Source of the DNA: Symbiodinium natans | Lineage: Eukaryota; Sar; Dinophyceae; Suessiales; Symbiodiniaceae | DNA length: 64,000 nt | Direction: 5' to 3' | Assembly (NCBI GenBank): GCA_905221605.1 | Contig: CAJNDS010002480.1 | Span: 317,501 to 381,500, forward strand | Shown here: positions 8,053 through 17,115 of the stretch, piece after piece | Layout of the letters: every line of letters starts with the position of its first letter | Numbering within the stretch: the stretch's first letter is position 1 | Notes under the pieces: model-generated | Databases searched by the model: none | Told to the model about the DNA's origin: nothing | Seen by the model: the letters and a program-made list of their open reading frames with translations, nothing else | Translations under genes and position numbers: made by a program

Positions 8053-11000
8053 TTAGAGTGGGGGGGCGTCAAAGCAGAGTTGGACATCAGGGCGCATCAG
8101 CAGGAACTCCTCCACGTCGCTTTCTCGAATGGAGCCCCTGGCCACAGCCTTCTGAGGCCGACCGGGTTGTGGCAAGTTGCCACTCCTGAGGTTTAGAGTT
8201 TAGGGTCTAGGGTCCAGGGCCTTAGGGTGCCGAATTCAGGGTTTAGGGCTTTGGGTTTGGGGTTTGGGGTTTAGGGTTTAGGGGGTTTAAGGCTTAGGGT
8301 ATAGTTTAGGGTTTAGGGTTTAGGGTTTAGGGTTTAGGGTTTAGGGTTTAGGGTTTAGGGTTTAGGGTTTAGGGTTTAGGGTTTAGGGTTTAGGGTTTAG
8401 GGTTTAGGGTTTAGGGTTTAAGGTTCAGGGTTTAGGGTTTAAGGTTCAGGGTTTAGGGTTTTAGGGTTTTAGGGTTTAGGGTTTAGGGTTTCCCAAACCT
8501 TGGGATGTTCCCCCTTACACTAGCAGTCCTTAACAGGGATTATCATACAAGGGGTACTAATATACCCCTGAAGGACAAATAGTATAAGGGGGAGCATCCC
8601 AACCCAAACCCCTTAAGAAACCGAACCCCCTTGTTAAGAACCCCAAACCCCTAAACCGCCTAAACCCCCCTTCATCTTGAGCGCTAAGCCCAAAACCCCT
8701 TTAACCCTAAGAACCCTTTCCCTAAAGCCCCTAAACCCGAAACCCCCTAAACCCTAAACCCTAAACCCTAAACCCGAAACCCTAAACCCTAAACCCTAAA
8801 CCCCTACACCCCCTACCACCCCTACACCCCCTACACCCCTTAAGAACCCTCGAAGGGGTCCAAGGCACAGATCCAGGCGCTTCAGGGCGACGCAGCGGCC
8901 CAAGGCCCGGAGGGAGGCGCCAGACACCTTTAGGGCTCTTAGGTTTGAAGTTTAGGGTTTAGGGTTTAGGGTTTAGGGTTTAGGGTTTAGGGTTTAGGGT
9001 TTAGGGTTTACGGCTTACGGTTTAGGGTTTGGGGTTTGGGGTTTAGAGATAGGGCTCTTACGGCTCTTAGGATTCTTAAGGGGGTTCTTGGGGGGTTCTT
9101 AGCGGCTCTTAGGGGCGGCTCTTCGGGGTTCTTAGGGGTCTCTACGGGTTTAGGGTTCTTGGGGCTTTGGGGTTTAAGAGGTTCGCAGTTTAGGGTTTAG
9201 GGTTTAGGGTTTAAGGTTTGGGGTTTGGGGTTTGGGGTTCGGGGTTTACGGTTTTGGGGTCTTGCGGCGTTTTGGGGGTTTGGGGTCTAGGTCAGTCTAG
9301 GTTTCGGCTTTCCAAAATGGCCCCCAAGACCCCCTGGGCACTCCCCCTGCAAAACACCCCCAAACCCTAAACCGCGCAAGTATCAAAATGTGCTAAAATC
9401 CCAGAAACCGCCCCAAAAGCAAACCTCCCCGGTACACCACCAAAGAAATTCCTCAACTACCCTAAACCCTAAACCCTAAACCCGAAACCCTAAACCTCAA
9501 ACCCCTCGCGCCTGAGAGCCCATGCGCCGAATCGCCAGGTTCTCCAATCCGAGACTTGCCAGAGTCCGGAGGCCCCGATCCGTCAAGGTGTGCACCTTGA
9601 GGGGGCTTTAAGGGGTTAGTGAGTTTAGGGTTTAGGGTTTAGGGTTTAGGGTTTCGGGTTTCGGGTTTGGTGTTTAGGGCTTAGGGTTTAGGATTAGGGG
9701 TTGAGTGTTTACGTGTGTAGGGGTTTAGGGGTTTCGGGCTTCGGTTTAGTGGTTTAGGGTCTTAGGGTCTTGGGTTTTAGGGCTTAGGGGGGCAGTTAGG
9801 GGTTGCGGGTTTAAGATTCAAGGGTTTCAGGATTTTAGGGGTTTAAGGCTGAAGGACTGCAGGATCTAAGGATCCTAAACCTCTGGGCTTTGGGGCTTTG
9901 GATCCCCTAAACCCTAAACCCTAAACCCTAAACCCGGTGCCTCTGAAATGTCCAAGTCCCGAAGCCGTCGCAAGCTCCGCAGGTGCTCCATGTCCTTCGT
10001 CAGGGTTAGTCGGCGGTAGGGCTCGGGGTGTAGGGTTTGGGGTTTAGGGTTTAGGGTTTAGGATTTAGGATTTAGGGTTTAGGTTTTAGTGTTTAGGGTT
10101 TAGGGTTTAGGGTATAGGGTTTAGGGTTTGGGGTTTAGGGTTGTGCATTTAGGGTTTAGGGTTAGGTTTAGGGTTTAGGGTTTAGGGTTTAGGATTTAGG
10201 AATTAGGGTTTAGGTTTTAGTGTTTAGGGTTTAGGGTTGTGCATTTAGGGTTTAGGGTTAGGGTTTAACCCACAGCAAAAATATCGTGGCTCAAGAGGGG
10301 AAGAAGAGGGGCCCTCTACCTTAAGGGGACTCTTACTAAACGCTAAACCCTGAAACCCTGAAACCCTGAAACCCTGAAACCCTGAAACCCTGAAACCCTG
10401 AAACCCTGAAACCCTGACTCTTACTAAACCCTAAACCCTAAACCCTAAACCCTAAACCCTAAACCCTAAACCCTGAAACCCTAAACCCTAAACCCTAAAC
10501 CCTAAACCCTACCCCACGTCCTCGTCGCAGGTGCGGATCTCGTAGTTGTGGGTGGTCCAGAATTGCAAGGGCACCTCTGGGCGTTGGGGCCCTTTTCGGG
10601 GTTTAGGGTTTAGGGTTTGGGGTTTGGGGTTTGGGGTTTAAGGTTTAAGGTTTAGGGGTTTAGGCTTAGGGCTTAGGGTTTAGGGGGCTTCGGGCCTATT
10701 GACAGAAAGCCCAATAGCCCTGAAGAAAAAAAAAGACCTTCCATCAGATGGACCCCGGAAGAGTTTCAGGTATCTTCCTTCATTGATCAGCGCACTGGGC
10801 TCCCGGTAGCTTCAGGAGATGCGGAACTTCACGGTTTAGGGTTTAGGGTTTAGGGTTTAGGGTTTAGGGTTTAGGGTTTAGGGTTTAGGGTTTAGGGTTG
10901 AGGGTTTAGGGTTTAGGGTTTAGGGTTTAGGGTTTAGGGTTTAGGGTTTAGGGTTTAGGGTTTAGGGTTTAGGGTTTAGGGAGGGCCGAGGGTCGCTACC

Positions 11001-12177
11001 TGCAAGACCTCGATGCAAGGCAGGGTGGCGCCCAGCTGATCCCAGGCCGTGGACATGTGGAAGCTCCTTACTCCTTCAATAACCAAGAGAAAAAAGGCAA
11101 AACTTTAATATTCCTACTATTTCCTACTAGTTACTAATTCCCACTAGTTCATGGTTGGGATCATATTAAGAACGTAAATTTATATTCCCTCTTGGGCTTA
11201 AGTACCCTTAAAAATCTGTATATTCCCTATTGGGCTTAAGTACCCTCAAAAATGCACAAAATGTTGCCCAACAATGGCAAAGGCTCAGGGCGCGCGAGAC
11301 GCGGAGGACTTTCAGGCTCGCGAGGCCGGCGCCTTGCCCCGGAAGCCGAAACGAGTAGCTGGCGCCCAGGAGTTGCTCCAGGTTCTTGAACTCTTCCTCA
11401 CTTCCCCAAATCACCAAAGGGGGAAGACACAAAATATGTTAAGCTTTACTGTTCCTACTAAGTAAGTTAACCCAAGAAGTATGTAAAGTTCTCAACTATT
11501 GGCTAAGCAAAAGCTTCTAAGATGGCTTCCAGGAGGGAGGAGTTCGCTGCAAAGTCCTGGAGGTCAAGGACCCGTATGTTGGGAGTCATCTTGTGTATCG
11601 CCCCGGGCATGTATTTTGAGCACCCGCGGAGGCCCTCTGGTAGCACCAGCCCCTGGACATGTCTCCAAAGTGAGGCCTCCTGTCGCTTGCTGATGCTCCT
11701 GACTGCCTGCAGCAGGGTACCAGTTTCGGTGACAGACTTCTTCTTCCTTAGGTTCAGCAGGAGCAGCCGGCTTCGCCAGGTGCTGGGTTCGTTGGCTGCT
11801 GTATGGCAGGCCTTGCTGACGCCAGAAAGCACGAAGACATCTTGGTTCGTGAGGTGCGTGAACACCGTGGCCAGGAGCTCGGGCAGCGGCAGCAGCCGCG
11901 AGATGATACCCGGGCCGACCACACGGGAGGCTCTGGAGGCCCTGGGCACCCTGACCTGCGGGCCTCCGCCGCCTTGCTGCAGCCCTTGCTCGTGCGCAGT
12001 CTTGGCCATCATCGCCAGGAAGCGGCAAAGGTCAGAGGCGCCCGTGGGAAGCAGCGTCTTCATGGCTGACAGGCCCGAGGCGGGATCGCGCTGGCGGGCC
12101 GCCTCCCGCAGCCGCTGGACGGCCAGGCTGACCGTCAGAAAATGGTCGGAAGCACCGGCAGGAGAAGTGTCCGCCAT
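8053..12177 (-). CDS. F-box / leucine-rich-repeat protein gene, multi-exon, telomere-filled introns
   Basis: A minus-strand gene assembled by eye. Exon 1 (about 11530-12177) starts at ATG 12175-12177 and carries an F-box-like segment (residues about 95-137: [14 protein letters not shown], then [16 protein letters not shown]) and the first LRR (IRVLDLQDF). Later exons are LRR-like: about 11280-11410 ([25 protein letters not shown]); 11000-11066 ([20 protein letters not shown], donor CAG|GTAGCG); 10515-10574 ([18 protein letters not shown]); 9941-10019 ([20 protein letters not shown]); 9512-9595, exactly 28 codons ([20 protein letters not shown]); 8850-8927 ([20 protein letters not shown]); and a terminal exon 8053-8185 ([18 protein letters not shown], then TAA). 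Introns hold TTTAGGG/CCCTAAA blocks and a family-A element. Such proteins usually recruit substrates to SCF ubiquitin ligases; that role is inferred from the family. Exact exon edges are uncertain. Confidence 0.6.
8200..8491 (+). repeat. TTTAGGG array inside an intron of the F-box/LRR gene
   Basis: A near-perfect array at 8303-8430 is flanked by variants. It lies between the terminal exon (8053-8185) and the family-A element at 8500, so it would be intronic if the gene model holds. Confidence 0.9.
8500..8602. mobile_element. short inverted-repeat element, family A, with 8-bp target duplication
   Basis: Begins TTGGGATGTTCCCCCTTACA and ends with the inverse, AAGGGGGAGCATCCCAA. The arms include CAGTCCTTAACAGGG and CCTGAAGGAC. 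Both sides carry the same 8 bp, CCCAAACC (8492-8499 and 8603-8610). The structure is that of a nonautonomous DNA transposon; an 8-bp duplication is typical of hAT-like transposition (family knowledge). Confidence 0.8.
8603..9505. repeat. telomere-like intronic repeats around an LRR exon
   Basis: CCCTAAA-type repeats at 8735-8815, a TTTAGGG array at 8948-9010, then degenerate GGGGTTCTTAGG-type repeats to about 9300. 9300-9450 is unique with no gene visible. 9455-9500 is CCCTAAA again. Confidence 0.8.
9610..9935. repeat. TTTAGGG variants then CCCTAAA
   Basis: Short TTTAGGG block at 9625-9660, degenerate repeats to 9880 and CCCTAAA at 9906-9934, lying between two LRR exons. Confidence 0.8.
10020..10512. 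repeat. intron with TTTAGGG at one end and CCCTAAA at the other
   Basis: 10024-10265 is TTTAGGG with variants, including a duplicated sub-block (GTGCATTTAGGGTTTAGGG near 10142 and 10234). 10266-10335 is unique. 10343-10415 is an 8-mer array CCCTGAAA, and 10425-10512 is CCCTAAA. The two ends could pair as a long inverted repeat in RNA. Confidence 0.85.
10690..10832 (+). other. unique island, possible plus-strand exon
   Basis: The plus strand reads [20 protein letters not shown] then [10 protein letters not shown], running against the surrounding F-box/LRR gene. It could be a gene fragment inside an intron or chance. Confidence 0.25.
10833..10983 (+). repeat. TTTAGGG array
   Basis: About 21 units, one reading TTGAGGG, ending directly beside the LRR exon at 11000-11066. 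Confidence 0.95.
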
Positions 12178-12219
12178 GATTTGGGCGCGGTGTTTTGGAT
12201 GTAGGGTTTAGGGCTTAGG

Positions 12220-12326
12220 TTGGGATGTTCCCTCTTATACTAACAATCCTTAAAAAGGGATTGTGATTGCAATAGGAGTACTATAATCCCTAAAAAGGAC
12301 TGAAAGTCTCAGGGGGAACATCGCAA
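12220..12326. mobile_element. short inverted-repeat element, family A
   Basis: Begins TTGGGATGTTCCCTCTTATA and ends GGGGGAACATCGCAA. The flanking 8-mers GGCTTAGG (12212-12219) and GGTTTAGG (12327-12334) differ at one base, consistent with an aged 8-bp target duplication. It sits just upstream of the F-box gene start. Confidence 0.75.
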
Positions 12327-12334
12327 GGTTTAGG

Positions 12335-12500
12335 GCTTGGGCGACAACATGCTTGACATTGTCCTGGTGCTTGGGGTTGTGTGCACACATGCTCTCCGAA
12401 ACGAGTCCAGTGCTTAGGGGCGTTGGTGCGCCCGGAACCCCTTCATTCTCATCGTGGCTATTTGCTGGACATTGACGGGGCAGCAAGTAAGGTGGAAGGT
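12335..12500 (-). CDS. candidate exon
   Basis: The minus strand reads RQCPANSHDENEGVPGAPTP then LSTGLVSESMCAHNPKHQDN and VKHVVAQAL. It is open for over 50 codons. No family recognised; splice limits not resolved. 12550-12930 beyond it has no convincing gene, although CTTTCAG|AAGAGGACCTGCC at about 12785 resembles a 3' splice site on the plus strand. Confidence 0.3.
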
Positions 12501-12934
12501 TGTAGGAGAGGAAGGTGGGCACCCCTAAACCCGAAAGCCTGAACCCCAAATCACCCTACTGAGCTGCCTGAAAAGGTCTGCGGTTCCAGCACGCACCCAA
12601 ACGGCACCAGGGTTTAAGAGTTTTTTGTTGCGAGGCAGACCGAGAAGGCTTCAAAGAGCTCAGAAGAACTCAAAAGAATTCAGAGCTTAGGGTTGAGGGA
12701 TTAGGGCCCAGAAAAGGCCCAGGCATCCCACAGGCATCCTGGGCTAACCACGGGAATCATACCATTCCTTTGCGTTTGGCTTTCAGAAGAGGACCTGCCT
12801 ACTCGTGTTGCAGGAATCCGATAAAGTAAAGCCCTAAACCACATAAATAGGCCCTGCAATTACATAGCTTGGGTCCGGGAGGGGGGGTCGACTCCCTAGC
12901 ACTTTGAACCGGCGAAGTGCGAAGGCCCTTGATT

Positions 12935-13247
12935 TGGGTTTAGGGTTTAGGGTTTAGGGTTTAGGGTTTAGGGTTGAGGGCCGAGGGCTTAGGGCTTAGG
13001 GCTTAGGGCTTCGGGCTTAGGGCTTAGGGTTAGGGCTTAGGGCTTAGGGCTTAGGGCTTAGGGCTTAGGGCTTAGGGCTTAGGGCTTAGGGCTTAGGGCT
13101 TAGGGCTTAGGGCTTAGGGCTTAGGGCTTAGGGGTTAGGGCTTAGGGGTTAGGGCTTAGGGCTTAGGGTTTAGGGTTTAGGGTTTAGGGTTTAGGGTTTA
13201 GGGTTTAGGGTTTAGGGTTAGGGTTTAGGGTTTAGGGTTTTCTCTCA
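12935..13247 (+). repeat. TTTAGGG array with a homogenised CTTAGGG core
   Basis: TTTAGGG units flank about 20 near-perfect CTTAGGG (GGGCTTA) units at 12985-13165. A single T-to-C variant has been amplified in block. Confidence 0.95.
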
Positions 13248-13254
13248 ACCCGAA

Positions 13255-13330
13255 GCCTTCCTCAAGAGGCTCCTTGCTCACCAGGTCTGTGCAGGGAGCC
13301 GCAGCTTGAAGGCTTTGCTCCAGCTCCTGG
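13255..13330. CDS. candidate exon, strand ambiguous
   Basis: Minus strand: LQELEQSLQAAAPCTDL followed by GTGAGC, a good donor. Plus strand: SQPEAFLKRLLAHQVCAGSR. The minus reading resembles the coiled-coil-like minus reading at 13910-13965 (TLRDAEHSLQRAGMK, donor GTGCGT). Confidence 0.33.
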
Positions 13331-14160
13331 AGTTTAGGGTTTAGGGTTTTAGGGTTTAGGGTTTAGGGGTTTAGGGTTTAGGGTTTAGGGTTTAGGGTTT
13401 AGGGTTTGGGGTTTGGGGTTTCGGGTTTGGGGTTTGGGGTTTGATGGTTTAGGGTTTCGGGTTCCAAGTTCAGGGTTCAGTCCTGAACCCAAACGACACA
13501 AAACTCAGGAAGGGCTTCATAGGGTTGAAGGTGCAAGGCCTTGAGGCTTCGAGGTTGGGATGCTCCTTTTGATACGAACAGTCCTTAATAGGGATGATAA
13601 TAGGGTACTAGTATACTCACAGCCCTTAATGCAAAATTATCGTACCCCCTATTAGAATCCCTATGAAGGACTGTCAGTATAAGGGGCAAGATCCCAACTT
13701 TGAGGGTTTGAGGCTGGTTTCGGCCCTCCCCCTGTCCCTGGCCTGACCTGGACACTCGGATTCCTGGGCTTTGGGACCCTTTGAGACCCTCCGAAAGCCT
13801 CGAACATGCATCAAATGCCCTAAACCCTCAACCCTCAACCCTAAACCCTAAACCCTAAACCCCAAACCCCAAACCCTAAACCCTAAACCCTAACCCTAAA
13901 CCCCAACATCTCGACGCACCTTCATGCCAGCGCGTTGCAGCGAATGCTCCGCGTCCCGCAGAGTTTGTTAGGGTTTAGGGTTTAAGGTTTAGGGTTTAGG
14001 GTTTCGGATTTAGGGTTTAGGGTTTGGGGTTTAGGGTTTAGGGCTTGGGGTTTAGGATTTAGGGTTTAGGGTTTAGGGTTTAGGGTTTGGGGTTTGGGGT
14101 CTGGGGTTTAGGGTACGTCGGGCTTCAGGGTATCTTCAGGGTTTCGGGCTTAGGGCTGAG
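13330..14160. repeat. TTTAGGG and CCCTAAA blocks
   Basis: TTTAGGG variants at 13332-13455, CCCTAAA at 13818-13905, TTTAGGG at 13968-14115. 13700-13815 is unique with no gene seen. The small island 13910-13965 is a possible minus-strand exon. Confidence 0.85.
13555..13697. mobile_element. short inverted-repeat element, family A, longest copy
   Basis: Begins TTGGGATGCTCCTTTTGATA and ends GGGGCAAGATCCCAA. It has internal arms CAGTCCTTAATAGGGAT and ATCCCTATGAAGGACTG. The flanks CTTCGAGG (13547-13554) and CTTTGAGG (13698-13705) form an 8-bp duplication with one mismatch. Confidence 0.8.
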
Positions 14161-14225
14161 GACTTAGGGTACGAAGTAGCTCGATTCTGCGACAGACGGG
14201 CGCGGTTTGTTCTAAGCAAGAATCC

Positions 14226-14309
14226 TTATTTCAGTAGCGTCGCTACCAAGGTCTGTATGGCATCGCTCACATATGGTTGGCGGCGCTTTCGTGAATCTGT
14301 GCACCGTTT
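14226..14309 (-). CDS. candidate terminal exon
   Basis: The minus strand reads KRCTDSRKRRQPYVSDAIQT then LVATLLK and TAA. Basic then hydrophobic composition. The nearby exon candidate at 14410-14517 on the same strand also ends in a stop, so either one may belong to a different transcript. Confidence 0.33.
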   Translation of the reverse strand, partial: KRCTDSRKRRQPYVSDAIQTLVATLLK

Positions 14310-14409
14310 GGGGTTTAGCGTCTAGGGCTCTTATATCATGGTACTAGCATTAGAATATCTGTGCTCGTATCACAATATTGCTACTAACATTTTCCTACGT
14401 TTATTCTTA

Positions 14410-14517
14410 CTATATAAGGGTGTACAGATCCGGGCTTTCGTGGCCTAAGCTCCCCACGAGGCGGCTGGCTGCCAGCTTGATCCGATGGACAAAGCCCGCT
14501 TCAGCGAAGGACCGCAC
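14410..14517 (-). CDS. candidate exon
   Basis: The minus strand is open for 35 codons: VRSFAEAGFVHRIKLAASRL then VGSLGHESPDLYTLI and TAG. A donor may precede the stop. Unknown family. Confidence 0.38.
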   Translation of the reverse strand: MRSFAEAGFVHRIKLAASRLVGSLGHESPDLYTLI

Positions 14518-14632
14518 CCCTCAACCCTAAACCGAACCTTCAACCCTGAACTCCCAATTTTTCACAAACCGTAAGCCCTGAACCCTAAACCCTAAACCCT
14601 CAACCCTAAACCCTAGCCCTGAACCCTAAACC

Positions 14633-14704
14633 CTGGCTTGGACGCAGGGCTCCCCAATCCAGGAACACTCCATCCTTTACAGCACCGGCGGGGGGCTTCA
14701 CATT
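14633..14704 (-). CDS. candidate 24-codon exon
   Basis: The minus strand reads NVKPPAGAVKDGVFLDWGAL then RPSQ, ending CAG before GGTTTAGGG, so the putative intron starts in a telomeric unit. Flanked on the plus strand by CCCTAAA and TTTAGGG. Confidence 0.38.
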
Positions 14705-14765
14705 GGGTTTACGGTTCAGGGTTTAGGGTTTAGGGTTTGGGGTTTGGGGTTTTGGGTTTGGGGTT

Positions 14766-14981
14766 TATAGGGTTTGTAGGGTTTATAGGGTTTATAGGGT
14801 TTATAGGGTTTATAGGGTTTATAGGGTTTATAGGGTTTATAGGGTTTATAGGGTTTATAGGGTTTATAGGGTTTATAGGGTTTATAGGGTAGGGTTTATA
14901 GGGTTTATAGGGTTTATAGGGTTTATAGGGTTTATAGGGTTTATAGGGTTTATAGGGTTTATAGGGTTTATAGGGTTTATA
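14766..14981 (+). repeat. 9-bp array TTTATAGGG
   Basis: About 23 nearly perfect 9-mers (GTTTATAGG), a TTTAGGG unit with a TA insertion, amplified in tandem with one shorter unit near 14887. Flanked by ordinary heptamers. Confidence 0.95.
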
Positions 14982-15328
14982 AGGTTTAGCGTTTAGGGTT
15001 TAGGCTTAGGGCTCAGGGTTTAGGGCTCCGGGCGTAGAGCTTGGGGTTTAAGGATTACAGGGTTTAGGTTTAGGATTAGGGCTTAGGGCTTGAGGCTTAA
15101 GGTTTATGGTGTGTAGGGCTTAGGCTTCTTCAGGTTTAGGGTAGAACCCCTAACCCCTAAACCCTAAACCCAAACCCAAACCCTACACCCTGAACCCTAA
15201 TCCCTATAAGTTAAGACATCATAAGGCTACGGAGGGTTTAGGCCTGGAAGCATCCAGCCTCGCAGCCCGAGTCCGAAGCCCTAAACCCTAAACCCTAAAC
15301 CCCAAACCCCAAACCCTAAGCCCTAAAC

Positions 15329-15413
15329 CCGATGAACCAACGCCTGAGCCCAACCTCCTTTGCCCGCACACTCGCCGCTTCGGGAATTCACCCAGATGGA
15401 CTTTTTCAAAGTT
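15329..15413 (-). CDS. candidate internal exon
   Basis: The minus strand reads NFEKVHLGEFPKRRVCGQRR then LGSGVGSS. The island is flanked by CCCTAAA on the left and TTTAGGG on the right. 14985-15328 holds degenerate heptamers and a weak minus open stretch at 15255-15285. Confidence 0.35.
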
Positions 15414-15414
15414 T

Positions 15415-15570
15415 GGGTTTAGGGTTTAGGGTTTAGGGTTTGGGGTTTGGGGTTTGGGGTTTCGGGTTTAGGGTTTAGGGTGTAGGGTGTAGGGTTTGGG
15501 GTTTTGGGTTTAGGGTTTAGTGTTTAGGGTTTAGGGTTTAAGGTTTAGGGTTTAGGGTTTAGGGTTCTGG
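15415..15570 (+). repeat. TTTAGGG array with variants
   Basis: Perfect and variant units (GGGGTTT, GGGTGTA). Next to a possible plus-strand first exon at 15640-15695 (ATG, MSLAFEYTQATESPEHPS, donor CCAG|GTAGGC), which is a weak call. Confidence 0.85.
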
Positions 15571-15729
15571 CTGCGGTAGCATACAGTTTGGAGTTTTGGG
15601 TTTAGGGCTTCGGGTCTTGTTTGTGGCTTGGAGTTCAGGATGAGTCTGGCTTTCGAGTACACGCAAGCCACTGAGAGCCCCGAGCATCCATCCAGGTAGG
15701 CAGCGTATATCTAACGAATCATGAATCAA

Positions 15730-15932
15730 TCACTTGGAGCTTCATGGTACTTCTTAACCAACTCTAGCTGTACTGATAACCATACTAGGGCACTCAAGGG
15801 GCTTATAAGTGGGTTGTAGGTACAGCTATCATTGGTTAACCAGTACCCTAAACCCTAAACCCTAAACCCTAAACTCTAAACCCTAAACCCTAAACCCTTG
15901 GTTAAGAAGTACCCTGAACCTCCAATCAGTGA
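15730..15932. mobile_element. short inverted-repeat element, family C, split by a telomeric block
   Basis: Left arm TCACTTGGAGCTTCATGGTA then CTTCTTAACCAA; the right arm is its inverse, TTGGTTAAGAAGTACCCTGA. A CCCTAAA block (15850-15897) interrupts the right half and is flanked by an 18-bp repeat: 15832-15849 and 15898-15915 differ at two bases. Before the block arrived the element was about 135 bp. Confidence 0.75.
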
Positions 15933-15939
15933 CTTTCGC

Positions 15940-15992
15940 CACTTGGGAAGATCATGCAGGTTCTGCGGCCAGGCCTGCCTCTGCTTCGCAGC
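15940..15992 (-). CDS. candidate exon
   Basis: The minus strand reads VAAKQRQAWPQNLHDLPKWR after GGGCAG. It abuts the family-C element. Weak. Confidence 0.28.
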
Positions 15993-16004
15993 TACCTGCC
16001 CATG

Positions 16005-16318
16005 GTTTAGGGTTTAGGGTTTGGGGTTTGGGGTTTGGGGTTTAGGGGTTTGGGGTTTAAGGGTTTAGGGGCTAGGGGCTAGGGGCTAGGTAAGGGGATA
16101 GGGGTTAGGGGTTAGGGGTTAGGGATTAGGGGCTGGGGGTTAGGGGTTAGGGCTGGGTAGAGAGGAATGGCCAGACTACGTGAGCGTGAGATCGTGAGAT
16201 GTTCTGCAGGAAGATGCCGCAGCCACTGGCCACCTAACCCCCAAACCCTCAACCCTCAGCTTCGAACCCCCAAACCCTCCACACCCTAAACCCTAAACCC
16301 TAAACCCTAAACCCTAAA
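16005..16318. repeat. TTTAGGG variants, GGGGCTA/GGGGTTA units, then CCCTAAA
   Basis: Array variants at 16005-16150 and CCCTAAA at 16278-16318. The island at 16160-16235 is open on the minus strand (VASGCGIFLQNISRSHAHVV) and may be an exon. Confidence 0.75.
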
Positions 16319-16392
16319 CTGGCCTCCAGGCCGGTCCTCAGCTTCAGGACCGCAGAGCAGAGGGAAGTCGGGGTGCAGGCAACCTCTGGGAG
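16318..16392 (-). CDS. candidate internal exon
   Basis: The minus strand reads EVACTPTSLCSAVLKLRTGL then EAS, followed directly by TTTAGGG on the coding strand. CCCTAAA left, TTTAGGG right. Confidence 0.33.
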
Positions 16393-16773
16393 GGTTTGGG
16401 TTTAGGGTTTAGGGTTTAAAGTTTAAAGTTTAGGGTTTTGGGCTTCGGGCTTAGGGTTTAGGGTTTAGGGTTTAGGGTTTAAAGTTTAAAGTTTAGGGTT
16501 TAGGGTTTCGGGTTTAGGGTTTATGGTTTAGGGTTTAGGGTTTGGGGCTCATGTAAAAGTTTCGAGCTATTTCTAACCTCGGCCGCTGGAAAGTTCCTAA
16601 AGATTTCTTGGTCCATTCACAGAGTTAGTCGGTTGAGCCGGTCAGTCCGTTCTATCTTGCAAAAAAGACGCACAAAAGTCCCCCTCCTACTGCAAAGCCC
16701 TAAACCCTAAACCCTAAATCCTAAATCCTAAACCCTAAACCACCTTCTCTTCGGAGAAAAAGGGCCTTACCAC
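16392..16773. repeat. TTTAGGG/TTTAAAG variants, unique spacer, CCCTAAA
   Basis: Variant array at 16398-16548, unique 16550-16695 (no clear gene) and CCCTAAA at 16697-16740. Confidence 0.8.
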
Positions 16774-16843
16774 CTCGATCGATGGGCTTATACCCTCTCA
16801 CGAGCCGACGCATACCTCCGCCTCCCGTCCTCCACAGGCCCGA
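16774..16843 (-). CDS. candidate exon
   Basis: The minus strand reads SGLWRTGGGGMRRLVRGYKP then IDR with donor GTGGTAAG. A Met codon lies inside. It may be the 5' part of the minus-strand gene whose other candidate exons lie between 14226 and 16392. The LTR element inserted 40 bp upstream may have disrupted that gene. Confidence 0.3.
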
Positions 16844-16883
16844 CTGACGCCAAGACTTAAGGTTTAGGGTTTAGGGTTTAGGG

Positions 16884-17105
16884 TACGGGGGGAAACCGAA
16901 GGGGGACGAGAAACCAGAAAGTCAACCCCAACAGAAACCCTTAATTTCCCTGGATCAACCACACAACAAACCCAAACCACAGGGCACTCACCTTTTACTA
17001 CCAGGCACATGGCCCAGTCTTGAGCCATAAAAATGATTTCCGGGTTTATTAACCCTTTCAACTTCCAACACTAACTCTTTTTACAATACCAGTTGCAGCT
17101 CCGCA
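16884..17105 (-). repeat. 3' LTR
   Basis: In element sense it starts TGCGGAGCTGCAACTGG and ends GGTTTCCCCCCGTA, i.e. TG...TA rather than the common TG...CA. It contains CATTTTTATGGCTCAAG (17019-17036), resembling the end of the dinoflagellate spliced leader. Identical by eye to 25127-25348. Confidence 0.93.
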
Positions 17106-17115
17106 CTCCCCCTGT
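17106..17115 (-). promoter_or_regulatory. polypurine tract
   Basis: The element-sense sequence ACAGGGGGAG lies directly before the 3' LTR. This is the expected position of the plus-strand primer. Confidence 0.8.

Noticed and set aside
7849-8056. YIYIYI-type small ORFs
   Set aside because: Translations of (TA)n and (GT)n microsatellites.
10285-10305. Spliced-leader match at GTGGCTCAAGAGG
   Set aside because: Only GGCTCAAG is shared; the upstream CATTTT part is absent, so chance is likely.
11522-12211. 229-codon plus-strand ORF
   Set aside because: It is the reverse complement of F-box exon 1, which has the F-box and LRR consensus on the minus strand.
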